The notes beneath the pieces were generated by a model. It worked only from the letters and a program-made list of their open reading frames with translations, did no database searches and was not told the origin of the DNA. 64,000 nt of DNA, taken from positions 1 through 64,000 of the forward strand of contig NZGF01000004.1 of assembly GCA_002690915.1 (NCBI GenBank), given 5' to 3'. Origin of the DNA: Crocinitomicaceae bacterium (GTDB lineage Bacteria > Bacteroidota > Bacteroidia > Flavobacteriales_D > Sanyastnellaceae). Within the stretch, counting starts at the first letter, position 1. Each line of letters begins with the position of its first letter. Positions 8,594 to 17,155 of the stretch are shown piece after piece. Both the position numbers and the translations under genes were made by a program.

Positions 8594-9343
8594 ATGGCGC
8601 TAATTGAAGAATTTGAAAAAACAGGCAATTGGCTATTTAAAGGCCGATCCTTTTTCCCCCTTTTGTTGTATGTCTTTATGGCAGCCATCATCGGCTTCCA
8701 GCTCGACCCTTTTTTCCAGTCTTTTGATCTGATTTCGGCGGTAGTATGTATCGCCATCTCCATCCTTGGCCAACTCATCCGAGCTTTAACCATCGGCTAC
8801 ACGCCACGCGACACCTCTGGCCGCAACACCAAGGACGGTCAAATCGCCGAGGTCCTCAATACCGAGGGCATGTATAACCTGGTTCGCCATCCGCTCTACC
8901 TCGGCAACTACTTCATGTGGTTAGGCATCATGATCTATGTCGGAAATTTTTGGTTCGTTGTGGTGTGCAGCTTGATTTACTGGCTGTACTACGAGCGCAT
9001 TATGTTTGCCGAGGAAGCGTTCCTGCGGGGCAAATTCGGCGAGGCTTACCTGGAATGGTCTGAAGGAGTTCCGTCGTTCTGGCCGCGCGCACTGCGCTGG
9101 AAAACACCCGGTGTCGAATTCTCCTTGCGCAATATTTTAAAGCGTGAATACAACGGCTTCTTCGCCATCTTCGTGAGCCTAGCGGTAATTTCAGCCGGCA
9201 AGAATACTGTGCGCGGAGCAGAGGAGTGGATGGACATTCTTGTCCCATTTTGGCAATACACACTCGCAGCCACATTCGTGATTTTTCTTACCCTTCGCAG
9301 CCTAAAGCGTTACTCGCGGGTGCTGCACGTGGAGGGCCGATAA
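8594..9343 (+). CDS. Isoprenylcysteine carboxyl methyltransferase-family membrane protein
   Basis: 249 residues with about five transmembrane helices. The core NLVRHPLYLGNYFMWLG followed by YYERIMFAEEAFLRGKFGEAYLEW is the signature of the ICMT/phospholipid methyltransferase superfamily, where the Arg-His-Pro and the later Glu residues line the S-adenosylmethionine pocket. Bacterial members methylate unknown lipids or small molecules, so no substrate is claimed. It starts 45 bases after the collagen-like gene and could be read through from it. The next feature downstream is a tRNA on the other strand. Confidence 0.75.
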   Translation: MALIEEFEKTGNWLFKGRSFFPLLLYVFMAAIIGFQLDPFFQSFDLISAVVCIAISILGQLIRALTIGYTPRDTSGRNTKDGQIAEVLNTEGMYNLVRHPLYLGNYFMWLGIMIYVGNFWFVVVCSLIYWLYYERIMFAEEAFLRGKFGEAYLEWSEGVPSFWPRALRWKTPGVEFSLRNILKREYNGFFAIFVSLAVISAGKNTVRGAEEWMDILVPFWQYTLAATFVIFLTLRSLKRYSRVLHVEGR

Positions 9344-9418
9344 AATTCAATCTACCAGGACTTCCATAAGGTGAACTGAAGGCTCGGTCCGATCTTCTGT
9401 ATCCCTTGACAGCCAACT

Positions 9419-9447
9419 AAAAACGGCGCCCCTTTCGGAACGCCGTT
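9419..9447 (-). terminator. Rho-independent terminator of tRNA-Ala
   Basis: On the minus strand AACGGCG and CGCCGTT form a 7-bp perfect stem followed by a run of T (A-run 9419-9423 on the plus strand). It lies just downstream of the tRNA CCA end. Confidence 0.8.
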
Positions 9448-9457
9448 CTGAAGAATT

Positions 9458-9534
<77 letters not shown>

Positions 9535-9608
9535 GTGGCTGTGCATCCTTCGAAGCGATCGTAAAGATACGCTGATTTGTGCGATGCGCCAAAGGCAAAA
9601 ATTGAGCC

Positions 9609-10103
9609 TTAGGGCATGGCCACGGTTCCAACATGCCTGACGCCTGGCAGAGCCATGGCTGTGCATTTGTTAGCATCTCGTTGGATTAAGTAAGCAGCTT
9701 CACTTAATACCAAGGCTGAAGTTTTAGGAAGCACCTCGTCCATGGACATTACACCTTCCCGCACAGGTTGGTAAAAATTGCGGCTACCAGACCATTGCCA
9801 TGCCCCGCTTTCCTCGAATCGAACGCGCATAGGAATCAACACGGAATCCATCGCGAGTAACCACTCGCTTTGGTCATTGAAATCTGCCTCAGCGGATCCT
9901 ACGACAAAATAAAGACGCTGCTTCCGGAGGTTGCTCTCCATGCCTGGAAGGACGTCCTGAGTGAAAAACTCGTCCGCCCGCCATTCCTCCACAGCACACG
10001 ATTGTCCAGCTACCGCCAAGCGCGGCGTATTGCAGCCCTGAATGCCCATAATTAAGGTGAAGACCAATGAAAGTCCGATCGGCATGTGGTGTGGATGCTT
10101 CAT
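9609..10103 (-). CDS. Small hypothetical lipoprotein, last gene of the envelope operon
   Basis: 164 residues from the ATG at 10103, eight bases after the stop of the preceding gene. An earlier start at 10151 would overlap that gene by 41 bases and give a poorer signal. The N-terminus (MKHPHHMPIG, hydrophobic run, lipobox MGIQGC) indicates a lipoprotein. The mature part has no motif I recognise; it holds two further Cys residues (SCAVEEW and NKCTAM). Genes before it (T9SS protein, kdsA, barrel, lipoprotein, DapF-Lnb) point to an envelope role, but that is inference from position. Confidence 0.6.
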   Translation of the reverse strand: MKHPHHMPIGLSLVFTLIMGIQGCNTPRLAVAGQSCAVEEWRADEFFTQDVLPGMESNLRKQRLYFVVGSAEADFNDQSEWLLAMDSVLIPMRVRFEESGAWQWSGSRNFYQPVREGVMSMDEVLPKTSALVLSEAAYLIQRDANKCTAMALPGVRHVGTVAMP

Positions 10104-10110
10104 GCGGTAA

Positions 10111-11547
10111 TTAACGCACCACCCAAACAGGTATTGCTTCATTGTAGGCATGCATGTGCAACATGTATATACCCGGACTCAACCCACTCGCATTGCCCGT
10201 TGGCCCCGTTCCTTCAAGAACAAGGCGCCCAGATGCATCTGATATCGACCACGGTGATGTTTCATCGACGTTCGATAGCGTGAATACGCTGCGAATCGGA
10301 TGGGGATGCACTTTCAGTGGCTGCGAAATGTTCAGCTCCGCTACTGCTACCGCATCTTCCACAATATTAACCTCGACGTTGGTGAACACATCATTATTTC
10401 CAACCTGCGGGGACGGAGCCACCAGGAGGTATACATCGTCCCGGCCGTTGGAATAACCATCCGTCGATCCCATCATCCACAAGCGACCATCCGAAGCGTG
10501 GAGAATGGCGGCTGGGATTTCGTCCCCCTGTGTGCCAAATGTGGGACCGCCCTGCCACACACCACCATTGGTCCAACGCGAAAAGAGCCACTCACCCTCA
10601 CCGAGACCCAACTCGCTGGTGGAGGAGAGCGTAGCAAAATTATTGGGCCCGTACCACGCGATATCTTCGCCCGCCACGTCCACACCCGATCCCGGAATCG
10701 TTTCGAGCAAGGTGTCCCCCTCCAAATTCAAGCACGCAAAGCCCAAACGCATGCCATCTGGCGTATCCGCATTGAAGAGCATGACCAAGGCGGAATCCTG
10801 CACATCGACTGCCTTCGAAGTTGTCGGCGACGCGAACGGCGTTCCATAGGTCCACTCCACAGTGCCCAGCAGCGAATGAAATACCGTGCAGTACGCTTGG
10901 TCATTAGATGTGGTTGAGATGGCAATGGAACTTCCAATGAATGCGGCATCGGTCACCTCATCCACTGCCCCGCCATACCACGACCAAGAGCTGTCAAAAA
11001 GCCATTCGTCTTCATTCCAGGTGTGCAACGTCACCAAGACTTCGCCGGCGCCGGTTGCATAGGTTGTCCCGACCGACCAGAGAGAATCGTTGCGCTGGAG
11101 TAGTCGAGCGGGAATGTCCCAAGCGTCGGAGCCCCATTGAGTTTCCGAAACAGGATTACCCGAGACATCCAGAGTATACCAGCCCCAATCGTATGCCGCG
11201 GATGCATTGGCGTATCGCACACCGAAGACGGTGACGAAGCCTAATCCGTGCTCCACTGCGTCGACTGGCTGGAGCAACGGCGTATCAGAAATCGTTGCAT
11301 TCCAAACGGGATTGAGAAGCGAATCAAAGCGGTGAATCCACGCGTGGGGCTCTTCATTGGACGTGCTGTTTGACGAGCTCAGTGCCAAGACATCACCATT
11401 GGCGAGTTCAACAAGCCGAAGGCCGCGGTCGTCACGTTGCCCACCGAGTACGAGGACTTCGACCGTGTCAGCTTGCGCCGAACTGCCCATAGCCAACGCA
11501 ACGCTGGCAACCAGGCACAAAGATTCAATCCACTTGAACGGCTGCAT
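10111..11547 (-). CDS. T9SS-exported hypothetical protein, beta-propeller-like
   Basis: 478 residues. It has a signal peptide (MQPFKWIESL, hydrophobic run, cleavage near SSAQ). The body of ~370 residues has repeated segments of the kind Leu-x-Asn-Gly-Asp-x-x-Ala-Leu and DSLWSVGTTY, suggesting a propeller. The last ~80 residues (VHPHPIRSVFTL ... GLSPGIYML) form a T9SS type A sorting domain. A second ATG two codons upstream (11553) is equally possible. The start lies inside the 3' end of kdsA (overlap 23 bases), so it is co-transcribed with it. Function unknown. Confidence 0.7.
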   Translation of the reverse strand: MQPFKWIESLCLVASVALAMGSSAQADTVEVLVLGGQRDDRGLRLVELANGDVLALSSSNSTSNEEPHAWIHRFDSLLNPVWNATISDTPLLQPVDAVEHGLGFVTVFGVRYANASAAYDWGWYTLDVSGNPVSETQWGSDAWDIPARLLQRNDSLWSVGTTYATGAGEVLVTLHTWNEDEWLFDSSWSWYGGAVDEVTDAAFIGSSIAISTTSNDQAYCTVFHSLLGTVEWTYGTPFASPTTSKAVDVQDSALVMLFNADTPDGMRLGFACLNLEGDTLLETIPGSGVDVAGEDIAWYGPNNFATLSSTSELGLGEGEWLFSRWTNGGVWQGGPTFGTQGDEIPAAILHASDGRLWMMGSTDGYSNGRDDVYLLVAPSPQVGNNDVFTNVEVNIVEDAVAVAELNISQPLKVHPHPIRSVFTLSNVDETSPWSISDASGRLVLEGTGPTGNASGLSPGIYMLHMHAYNEAIPVWVVR

Positions 11548-12346
11548 GTACACGTTTCAATTGAGTGAGCAAGTCCTTAAGCTGGTCCAGCGCCAACATG
11601 TTGGCACCGTCAGACAGCGCTTCTGCTGGACGCGGGTGCGTTTCAATGAACACCCCGTTGGCACCGGATGCCACGGCTGCTTTGCCGATTGTTGCGATGA
11701 GTTCCGGTCGACCACCGGTGACACCTGAAGTTTGGTTGGGCTGTTGCAAGCTGTGGGTGATGTCCGCAATAACAGGAGCCATGCGTGCCATAACGGGAAA
11801 TCCGCGCATATCCACCACCATATCCTGGTAGCCAAGCATGGTTCCACGCTCGGTCAACCAGACGCGTGGATTGCCCGATTCCTCAACCTTTACAACGGCG
11901 TGCTGCATCGCTTCAGGCGAGAGGAATTGGCCTTTTTTGATGTTGACCACTTTGCCCGTCTGAGCGGCTGCTACGAGCAGGTCGGTCTGCCGACACAAGA
12001 ATGCTGGTATTTGCAGAACATCGACGTATCCCGATGCCAGAGCTGCTTCGTCCGCAGAGTGGATGTCCGTCGTCGTGGGTACCGAAAAATATTCACCCAC
12101 CTTCGCAAGAATTTCCAGGGCATTCTCGTCACCGATGCCCGTAAAACTGTCCAACCGAGAACGGTTGGCTTTGCGGTAGGATCCTTTGAAAATTAGAGGC
12201 AATTCCAACGCATTGCAGACCTCGACAACGCCCTCAGCTATTTCCATGGCCACCGCTTCACCTTCAATGGCACACGGACCTGCGATGATTTGCAGCCGAT
12301 CACCTGCTGTCCATCCTGAGTCTTTGTATCGTTCCGATGCGTTCAT
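11525..12346 (-). CDS. kdsA: KdsA, 3-deoxy-8-phosphooctulonate synthase
   Basis: 273 residues, a normal length. It condenses phosphoenolpyruvate with arabinose 5-phosphate to make KDO-8-phosphate for the lipopolysaccharide core, in the cytoplasm. Recognised by AGPCAIEG (residues 22-29), FKGSYRKANR, KKGQFLSP and TERGTMLGY. The Cys at residue 25 in AGPCAIE is at the position that marks metal-dependent enzymes of the Aquifex type, where the E. coli metal-independent enzyme has Asn. It lies in the middle of the envelope operon, 42 bases after the barrel gene, and overlaps the next gene. Confidence 0.93.
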   Translation of the reverse strand: MNASERYKDSGWTAGDRLQIIAGPCAIEGEAVAMEIAEGVVEVCNALELPLIFKGSYRKANRSRLDSFTGIGDENALEILAKVGEYFSVPTTTDIHSADEAALASGYVDVLQIPAFLCRQTDLLVAAAQTGKVVNIKKGQFLSPEAMQHAVVKVEESGNPRVWLTERGTMLGYQDMVVDMRGFPVMARMAPVIADITHSLQQPNQTSGVTGGRPELIATIGKAAVASGANGVFIETHPRPAEALSDGANMLALDQLKDLLTQLKRVHAAVQVD

Positions 12347-12388
12347 GGGTTAAAGTTCGTGGTTTCTGTTTGAGCGAGAACGACCGCT

Positions 12389-13543
12389 TTACAAGTTTTG
12401 GTAACGCAGGGTGATGCCGCGTCCGTATGCAGCTTTGGATCCCCATCCGAATGGATCTTCTAAAAACAGCATCAAAGCATGCTCTCCCGGCTTTTTCCAA
12501 CGTGCCCACGCAGCGGGACGAGGCCGGCCCCAGCCGCCGACTACTATCTGAATGCCTGCTTGCCATTGCTTACCAATGGCACGTCGGTAGCCGGCAATCG
12601 CTCGAGGGGTGGGCATCCAATCACCCACCTGCACCTGAACATCCCAACCTGAACGCGGACCGAGGGGGTACTCAAACGACGCATCGATCCGGAAGGGCAT
12701 CATGTCGAGCCGGAACCGTTGGTTCGACTCGGAGATAACCTCCGATACGCCCTCCGATTGCATGAGGGATTCTACGGATAGCCCCGGCCCCGTCCAAGTG
12801 AGGCCGGTTGTCTCCACCAACGTGTCCACATGCAATTCTGTCCAATCCGGTGCAACAACAAACCCAAAGTTGTTCAAGCGCAGGTGGAACGCAAAAGGTG
12901 CTTCTTCACGCAAAAAGTGCCACTCGGCATTGGTTACCAAGCCCCACGAGCCGACTTCAGACGATCCAATATGGCCGCGCAAGTAACCGGTCATATAATC
13001 CAGGCCTTCACTCACGTAAAAATATCCGTTGCGTATCAAGGCTTCCATCGATTGCGTGCGGTGAACCAATCCCAACTCGATTCGGTTTTGATTTGCGCCT
13101 TCCAATCCAACGGCCACTTGGATCCATGTGGACATGCGCATCCGTGAACCGTCCAACACATCCCATCGGCCCAAGTGCCCTGAATTGCCACTAAGCACCA
13201 AGTCAAACAATTCTGGGGTCCAGCGAAAGTCGCCTAAGGTTTTGAGTTGCAAAGAGCCACACAGCCTCGCCTCCTTATCTCGCCATGGACGCAGGCTGGA
13301 CCAATTGATGGCCAAACCAGAGGTGTAACCAAATGCACCCATCTCCCCGCCCTGTGCCTCTTGGGCGGAATCGACCAGAGACCGGTCAATGTGCCCGCCA
13401 CGAAAGAGCAACCGGCCCAACTCGTGCGAGAGAGCATTGGAGCGGTACTGGCCCCAAGCGGTTGCGTTCCAAGTCAGGGAGTCCAATTGCCCTTGGACCG
13501 CAGAAGCCAACACCAAAAACATGTATGCCATCCAAATCCTCAT
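12389..13543 (-). CDS. Predicted outer-membrane beta-barrel protein
   Basis: 384 residues. The ATG at 13543 forms an ATGA overlap with the stop of the preceding gene and begins a clean signal peptide (MRIWMAYMFLVLASAVQGQ). The rest alternates polar and aromatic or hydrophobic residues (for example GSLQLKTLGDF, WIQVAVGLEG, IELGLVHRT, FAFHLRLNNFGF) and ends in an aromatic-rich GRGITLRYQNL, which suits a barrel with a C-terminal strand. It resembles the broad DUF5723-type outer-membrane proteins of Bacteroidota, but I cannot confirm the family. It lies between a lipoprotein and kdsA in the same operon. Confidence 0.62.
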   Translation of the reverse strand: MRIWMAYMFLVLASAVQGQLDSLTWNATAWGQYRSNALSHELGRLLFRGGHIDRSLVDSAQEAQGGEMGAFGYTSGLAINWSSLRPWRDKEARLCGSLQLKTLGDFRWTPELFDLVLSGNSGHLGRWDVLDGSRMRMSTWIQVAVGLEGANQNRIELGLVHRTQSMEALIRNGYFYVSEGLDYMTGYLRGHIGSSEVGSWGLVTNAEWHFLREEAPFAFHLRLNNFGFVVAPDWTELHVDTLVETTGLTWTGPGLSVESLMQSEGVSEVISESNQRFRLDMMPFRIDASFEYPLGPRSGWDVQVQVGDWMPTPRAIAGYRRAIGKQWQAGIQIVVGGWGRPRPAAWARWKKPGEHALMLFLEDPFGWGSKAAYGRGITLRYQNL

Positions 13544-15084
13544 CGCACACTTACTTGGTATGTTCCTTGGCACGCGACTTGCAAACGAACACGTTCCATT
13601 CCAGAAAATTGCACAGGGCCATCCGAAGTCATGGCTGCTTCAATCGTCAACGTGCCCGGCGAAGCCAAGCGGGCTTCACCAATGGGAATACGCACCTCAG
13701 TCACCTCTGCCGTTGGAAAGGCAGCTGCCTCTGCCGTGAACACCTCAGCGCCAAGCTCCAAATCCTCATAGTCCCAGGTGCCCGTCACATTCCAATGAAC
13801 CGGGTAACCGTTGGTAAACCGCAGAATGAGTTCGCCGTTGAACCCGGCCAAATCGGTTCCTTCAAATGCTATCGAACGGACGATACGAAATCCTTCGATG
13901 ACTCCTTCCAATGGCCATTCAAAGTCAAGGTAAAGTTGCGGAGGATGCTGAATATTGAAATAGTCCTGTCCACCTGAAACGTCGCCTAGCGGATTCAATA
14001 AAGCCTCACCACTCGTAGTGACGACCTCCGGCAAATACCCTAAAAGGTCAAACAAAGAAGGAGCGGTTTCGAGCAAGTCCATTTCCCACAGGGTCGGTTG
14101 CACCTCATCCCCGCTCCAATCCGCGCGTGTGATCTGCTGGGGTATGCCGAGGATAGGATGACTGACGGCGATACCATCTACCGACAGGGCATCCAATTGC
14201 AACTGCAAATCAGCGGCAACGGTATTGCGAAATTGGAGTTTGGCACGCGTTGGCTGGACCTGCAAAAACCCACTGGTGAAGTCAGAGGGTTGGAATACAT
14301 TCTGATCCACCCCAAATGCTAAGACCTCTTGGCCAAAGTACCCCGCAACTTGCTCCACAAACATGTCCTGGAAGTGCATCGCCACCCGGATGCTATCGGT
14401 GCCGAATACCTGGGCGGTATCCGGAATTTCGTCTGGGGTGCCGATGATCAAGTGGCTCGCAATACGGTTGATTTCATTACCGGAGACTCCAGTCAAGTCA
14501 ATCACTGCCCCGGCGAGGTCAATGGAGCCCGATTCCGTCTGAAAGGTCACTCCATCACTCGGGGGCAAAACAACTTTTAATTCCAAAGCTTCGCCGCCGA
14601 TGGTCACACTGGGAAATGCGTATTGAAACTCTACATACCCGTTGGTAGAACTTTCAACGAAGTAATCGATGCGCCCAGTAGACAGCACGAGGCCAGAGAA
14701 TTGTTGATCGATTCCTTGAAAAACAATGTCCTCCTCGGAATCCAACAACACCGCACCTGGGGGAACGGGAAAGGGTCCACCAGTGAAATCGGGCGTGAGC
14801 TCTTGGGTAACAATGGTGTCGGGCAGTTCGGAAAGGGAGGGAATTTCCCAATCCGCAATCGGCCCTTCGAATCGCAAGACCGCTGGCATCCCCTCAACAA
14901 CGTCGATGCTGCCGCTTTCAGACGCCCCCTCGATGACGTCGACCCAACTCCAACCATCATCGATGAGCGGCAAAGCAACATCAACTGTCCAGGTCGTCGA
15001 CTCCCGTTTGCAGCCGAATGCGAGCATGGCAAGAACAAGGACCAAAAGTCCCCGTTGCAAGTGGAGTGTGTCGAGGCATTTCAT
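13540..15084 (-). CDS. Hypothetical lipoprotein, 514 residues
   Basis: The ATG at 15084 overlaps the preceding stop as ATGA and starts a lipoprotein signal (MKCLDTLHLQ, hydrophobic run, lipobox LAFGC). An upstream start at 15156 would lie inside the previous gene and hide the signal. The mature protein is rich in beta-strand patterns and acidic residues with no catalytic motif that I recognise. It includes stretches such as YVEFQYAFPSVTIGGEALELKVVLP and a C-terminal WNVTGTWDYEDLELG. It overlaps the barrel gene by four bases, which suggests the lipoprotein and barrel are made together and may act together at the outer membrane. Confidence 0.6.
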   Translation of the reverse strand: MKCLDTLHLQRGLLVLVLAMLAFGCKRESTTWTVDVALPLIDDGWSWVDVIEGASESGSIDVVEGMPAVLRFEGPIADWEIPSLSELPDTIVTQELTPDFTGGPFPVPPGAVLLDSEEDIVFQGIDQQFSGLVLSTGRIDYFVESSTNGYVEFQYAFPSVTIGGEALELKVVLPPSDGVTFQTESGSIDLAGAVIDLTGVSGNEINRIASHLIIGTPDEIPDTAQVFGTDSIRVAMHFQDMFVEQVAGYFGQEVLAFGVDQNVFQPSDFTSGFLQVQPTRAKLQFRNTVAADLQLQLDALSVDGIAVSHPILGIPQQITRADWSGDEVQPTLWEMDLLETAPSLFDLLGYLPEVVTTSGEALLNPLGDVSGGQDYFNIQHPPQLYLDFEWPLEGVIEGFRIVRSIAFEGTDLAGFNGELILRFTNGYPVHWNVTGTWDYEDLELGAEVFTAEAAAFPTAEVTEVRIPIGEARLASPGTLTIEAAMTSDGPVQFSGMERVRLQVACQGTYQVSVR

Positions 15085-17102
15085 GGCTCTTGTTTCGCTG
15101 CATCCGAAAGGGACCAAGGCACCTTCCAAGGATCCAGACTCAACCAAACGGCCCATCCTAACAACATCATGGACGAAGGGACGAATTGGGGCACGAAATT
15201 AAACAGCAACAAAAAACCAACGACACCCATTGATAAAATCCATCGGAGCCAATTGTACATCGCTCCATCTCCCAATGCCCATAGCAAGGGAAGGAAAGGC
15301 GAAGCCCATAGTAAGTTCCAATTGCCCCACGTATCGCGATGGTCAGTTAACGCCCACATTGCAAGCAATAACACCCCGAGCAATCCGGCCAGAGCCAAAA
15401 CAGCCTTTTCCGCGCGAGATTGCATGGGAAGAACTGTTCGCCCCGCACGGTGCCGCATCAACCTTCGTAGGGTTCCGACAAACGACCAGGCGAGGATAAG
15501 CGCACACCACACGACAGGATGAGCCAGTACAGGAGTATAGACAGTCCGAAACCAAGATCTTTGCGGAGGCAACAATTCTGTTGGTGGTCCTGCGAGAAAT
15601 CGGCCATCCAAGGTGGCGCTTTGCAATTGCTGCATCAATCCGTCAGGGAGGAAACTCGAGCCGCATGGCGGCATGAGCCGGTCAGCTCGTGGACCAAGAA
15701 TGAAGTCAATTCCCGTTTCAATCCATGCGTCTCCCTGGATGTAAGGCCGCAACGCATCGCGGTAGGTTACGCCGAGCGCAGCATCATTCTCACAGCCGCT
15801 GTCCCAACGGTCACCAAATACCTGTTCCATGACGGTCAGCAAACGCGAGGAACAATTATCCTCAAAAAACTTGTACGCATACACGCGGTTTTCAGGTAAG
15901 TAGTTCCATTCGAGGTAAGCCACTACTGCCTTGGCATCTTCCGCCGTCAATGCAAGCGGTTGTTCTAAAATGGCCCGTTCGGAATGCATGTATTCCCTTT
16001 GAAGGGAGGAAAAAGGCGCCTTGGCCAACCGGTAGCTCAATTCACCGCGCATAAACCGCATATAAAATCCTTCCCCGAATTCGAACGTGCCATAATTGTA
16101 GGTCCAGTCCACAGGTGGCGTTTGGCCGGGATCGAACACCCGAATGGCGGTATGTCCCCATGCGCTATATAAATCTGGCCCTGGCGAACCTGTGAGAACA
16201 GACAGCTCCACTTCATCCGTCCACCCGGATTGTGCTTCTGCTATTGGCATCCATCCCATCCAGAGTGCTGCGGTCAACGCCGTCCACTTCAAGCCGTTCC
16301 ATGTGGCATGGAGCACCTTATTCGCGGCACCATAAAGCCAAATGTTATGGAATATCCCCGTGGCTTCGTCGGGTTCATTGAGCTCTACGCGCAGCGTACC
16401 ACCCGGCATCTGCACTTCACGTTGTAACGGACCACCACGTTCTGCATAATCCGCAACCGCCGCAGCGACCGCTCCTGTTCCACACGCCCTTGTCTCGCTC
16501 TCCACCCCACGCTCGTAAGTTCGCATGGCCAGTGCTGCTTCGTCGAGTCGTTGAACGAAGTCCACATTCGTGCCATCCGGCGCGTAATCAGATCCGTAGC
16601 GAATTGTTCGGCCAATACCTTCTACATCTTGAACGCCTGCGTGGCTCACCCAAATTAAATGGTGGGGGGAACCCGTGTCCACAAATGTGGCTCCATCGCT
16701 TGCGGCCACAGGAGGCGCAATGGGCAGCAATTCAACTCCCGGTTCGCCTTGGTTGTCATCCCATGCTACCTCATGGCGACCATCGCAGGCTTGCAATTGG
16801 CCGCCCGAAGCGGGCATCCAACACCGCTCCCTCAAAAACGCAAAAAGAGCGCGGCTGCCATTGCCACAAAAAGACCTTGAGCCATCCGCATTGACGTAAT
16901 CCATTTCCCAATCGGAGCAAGGCAATGCACCTGTTATGTTGTGCAAGGGCCGAAAAAAAATGAGGCCGTCTGCCCCCAATCCGTTCGAGGCATCACACAT
17001 GGCCGCAATTATCGCAGCATCGGGCAATGCAGGCCACTCCCTTCGATCCATCAGAATGAAGGTATTTCCTGTTCCCTCCCATTTCCACGCATTGATGAGC
17101 AT
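15081..17102 (-). CDS. In-frame fusion: diaminopimelate epimerase (DapF) plus Lnb-like membrane domain
   Basis: 673 residues from the ATG at 17102; the frame also opens 21 codons earlier but DapF homologs begin at MLINAWKW. Residues 1-270 are a complete DapF (EC 5.1.1.7): GTGNTF, FCGNGSRA with Cys79, SETRACGTGA with Cys207 (the two catalytic Cys), ending IWLYGAANKVLHA. Residues 271-291 form a hydrophobic segment ending IAEAQ, like a signal peptide. Residues 295-500 resemble DUF4105/Lnb N-terminal periplasmic domains (SAWGHTAIRVF, YNYGTFEF, FFEDNCSSR). About four to five transmembrane helices follow. Lnb proteins are reported to N-acylate lipoproteins in Bacteroides. The frame has no stop between the parts. 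It is first gene of the envelope operon. Confidence 0.8.
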   Translation of the reverse strand: MLINAWKWEGTGNTFILMDRREWPALPDAAIIAAMCDASNGLGADGLIFFRPLHNITGALPCSDWEMDYVNADGSRSFCGNGSRALFAFLRERCWMPASGGQLQACDGRHEVAWDDNQGEPGVELLPIAPPVAASDGATFVDTGSPHHLIWVSHAGVQDVEGIGRTIRYGSDYAPDGTNVDFVQRLDEAALAMRTYERGVESETRACGTGAVAAAVADYAERGGPLQREVQMPGGTLRVELNEPDEATGIFHNIWLYGAANKVLHATWNGLKWTALTAALWMGWMPIAEAQSGWTDEVELSVLTGSPGPDLYSAWGHTAIRVFDPGQTPPVDWTYNYGTFEFGEGFYMRFMRGELSYRLAKAPFSSLQREYMHSERAILEQPLALTAEDAKAVVAYLEWNYLPENRVYAYKFFEDNCSSRLLTVMEQVFGDRWDSGCENDAALGVTYRDALRPYIQGDAWIETGIDFILGPRADRLMPPCGSSFLPDGLMQQLQSATLDGRFLAGPPTELLPPQRSWFRTVYTPVLAHPVVWCALILAWSFVGTLRRLMRHRAGRTVLPMQSRAEKAVLALAGLLGVLLLAMWALTDHRDTWGNWNLLWASPFLPLLWALGDGAMYNWLRWILSMGVVGFLLLFNFVPQFVPSSMMLLGWAVWLSLDPWKVPWSLSDAAKQEP

Positions 17103-17155
17103 CGCAGCGAAGGTAACCCATCCGGGCTGGCCTATCTTTACCCTGTCAACGAAAA

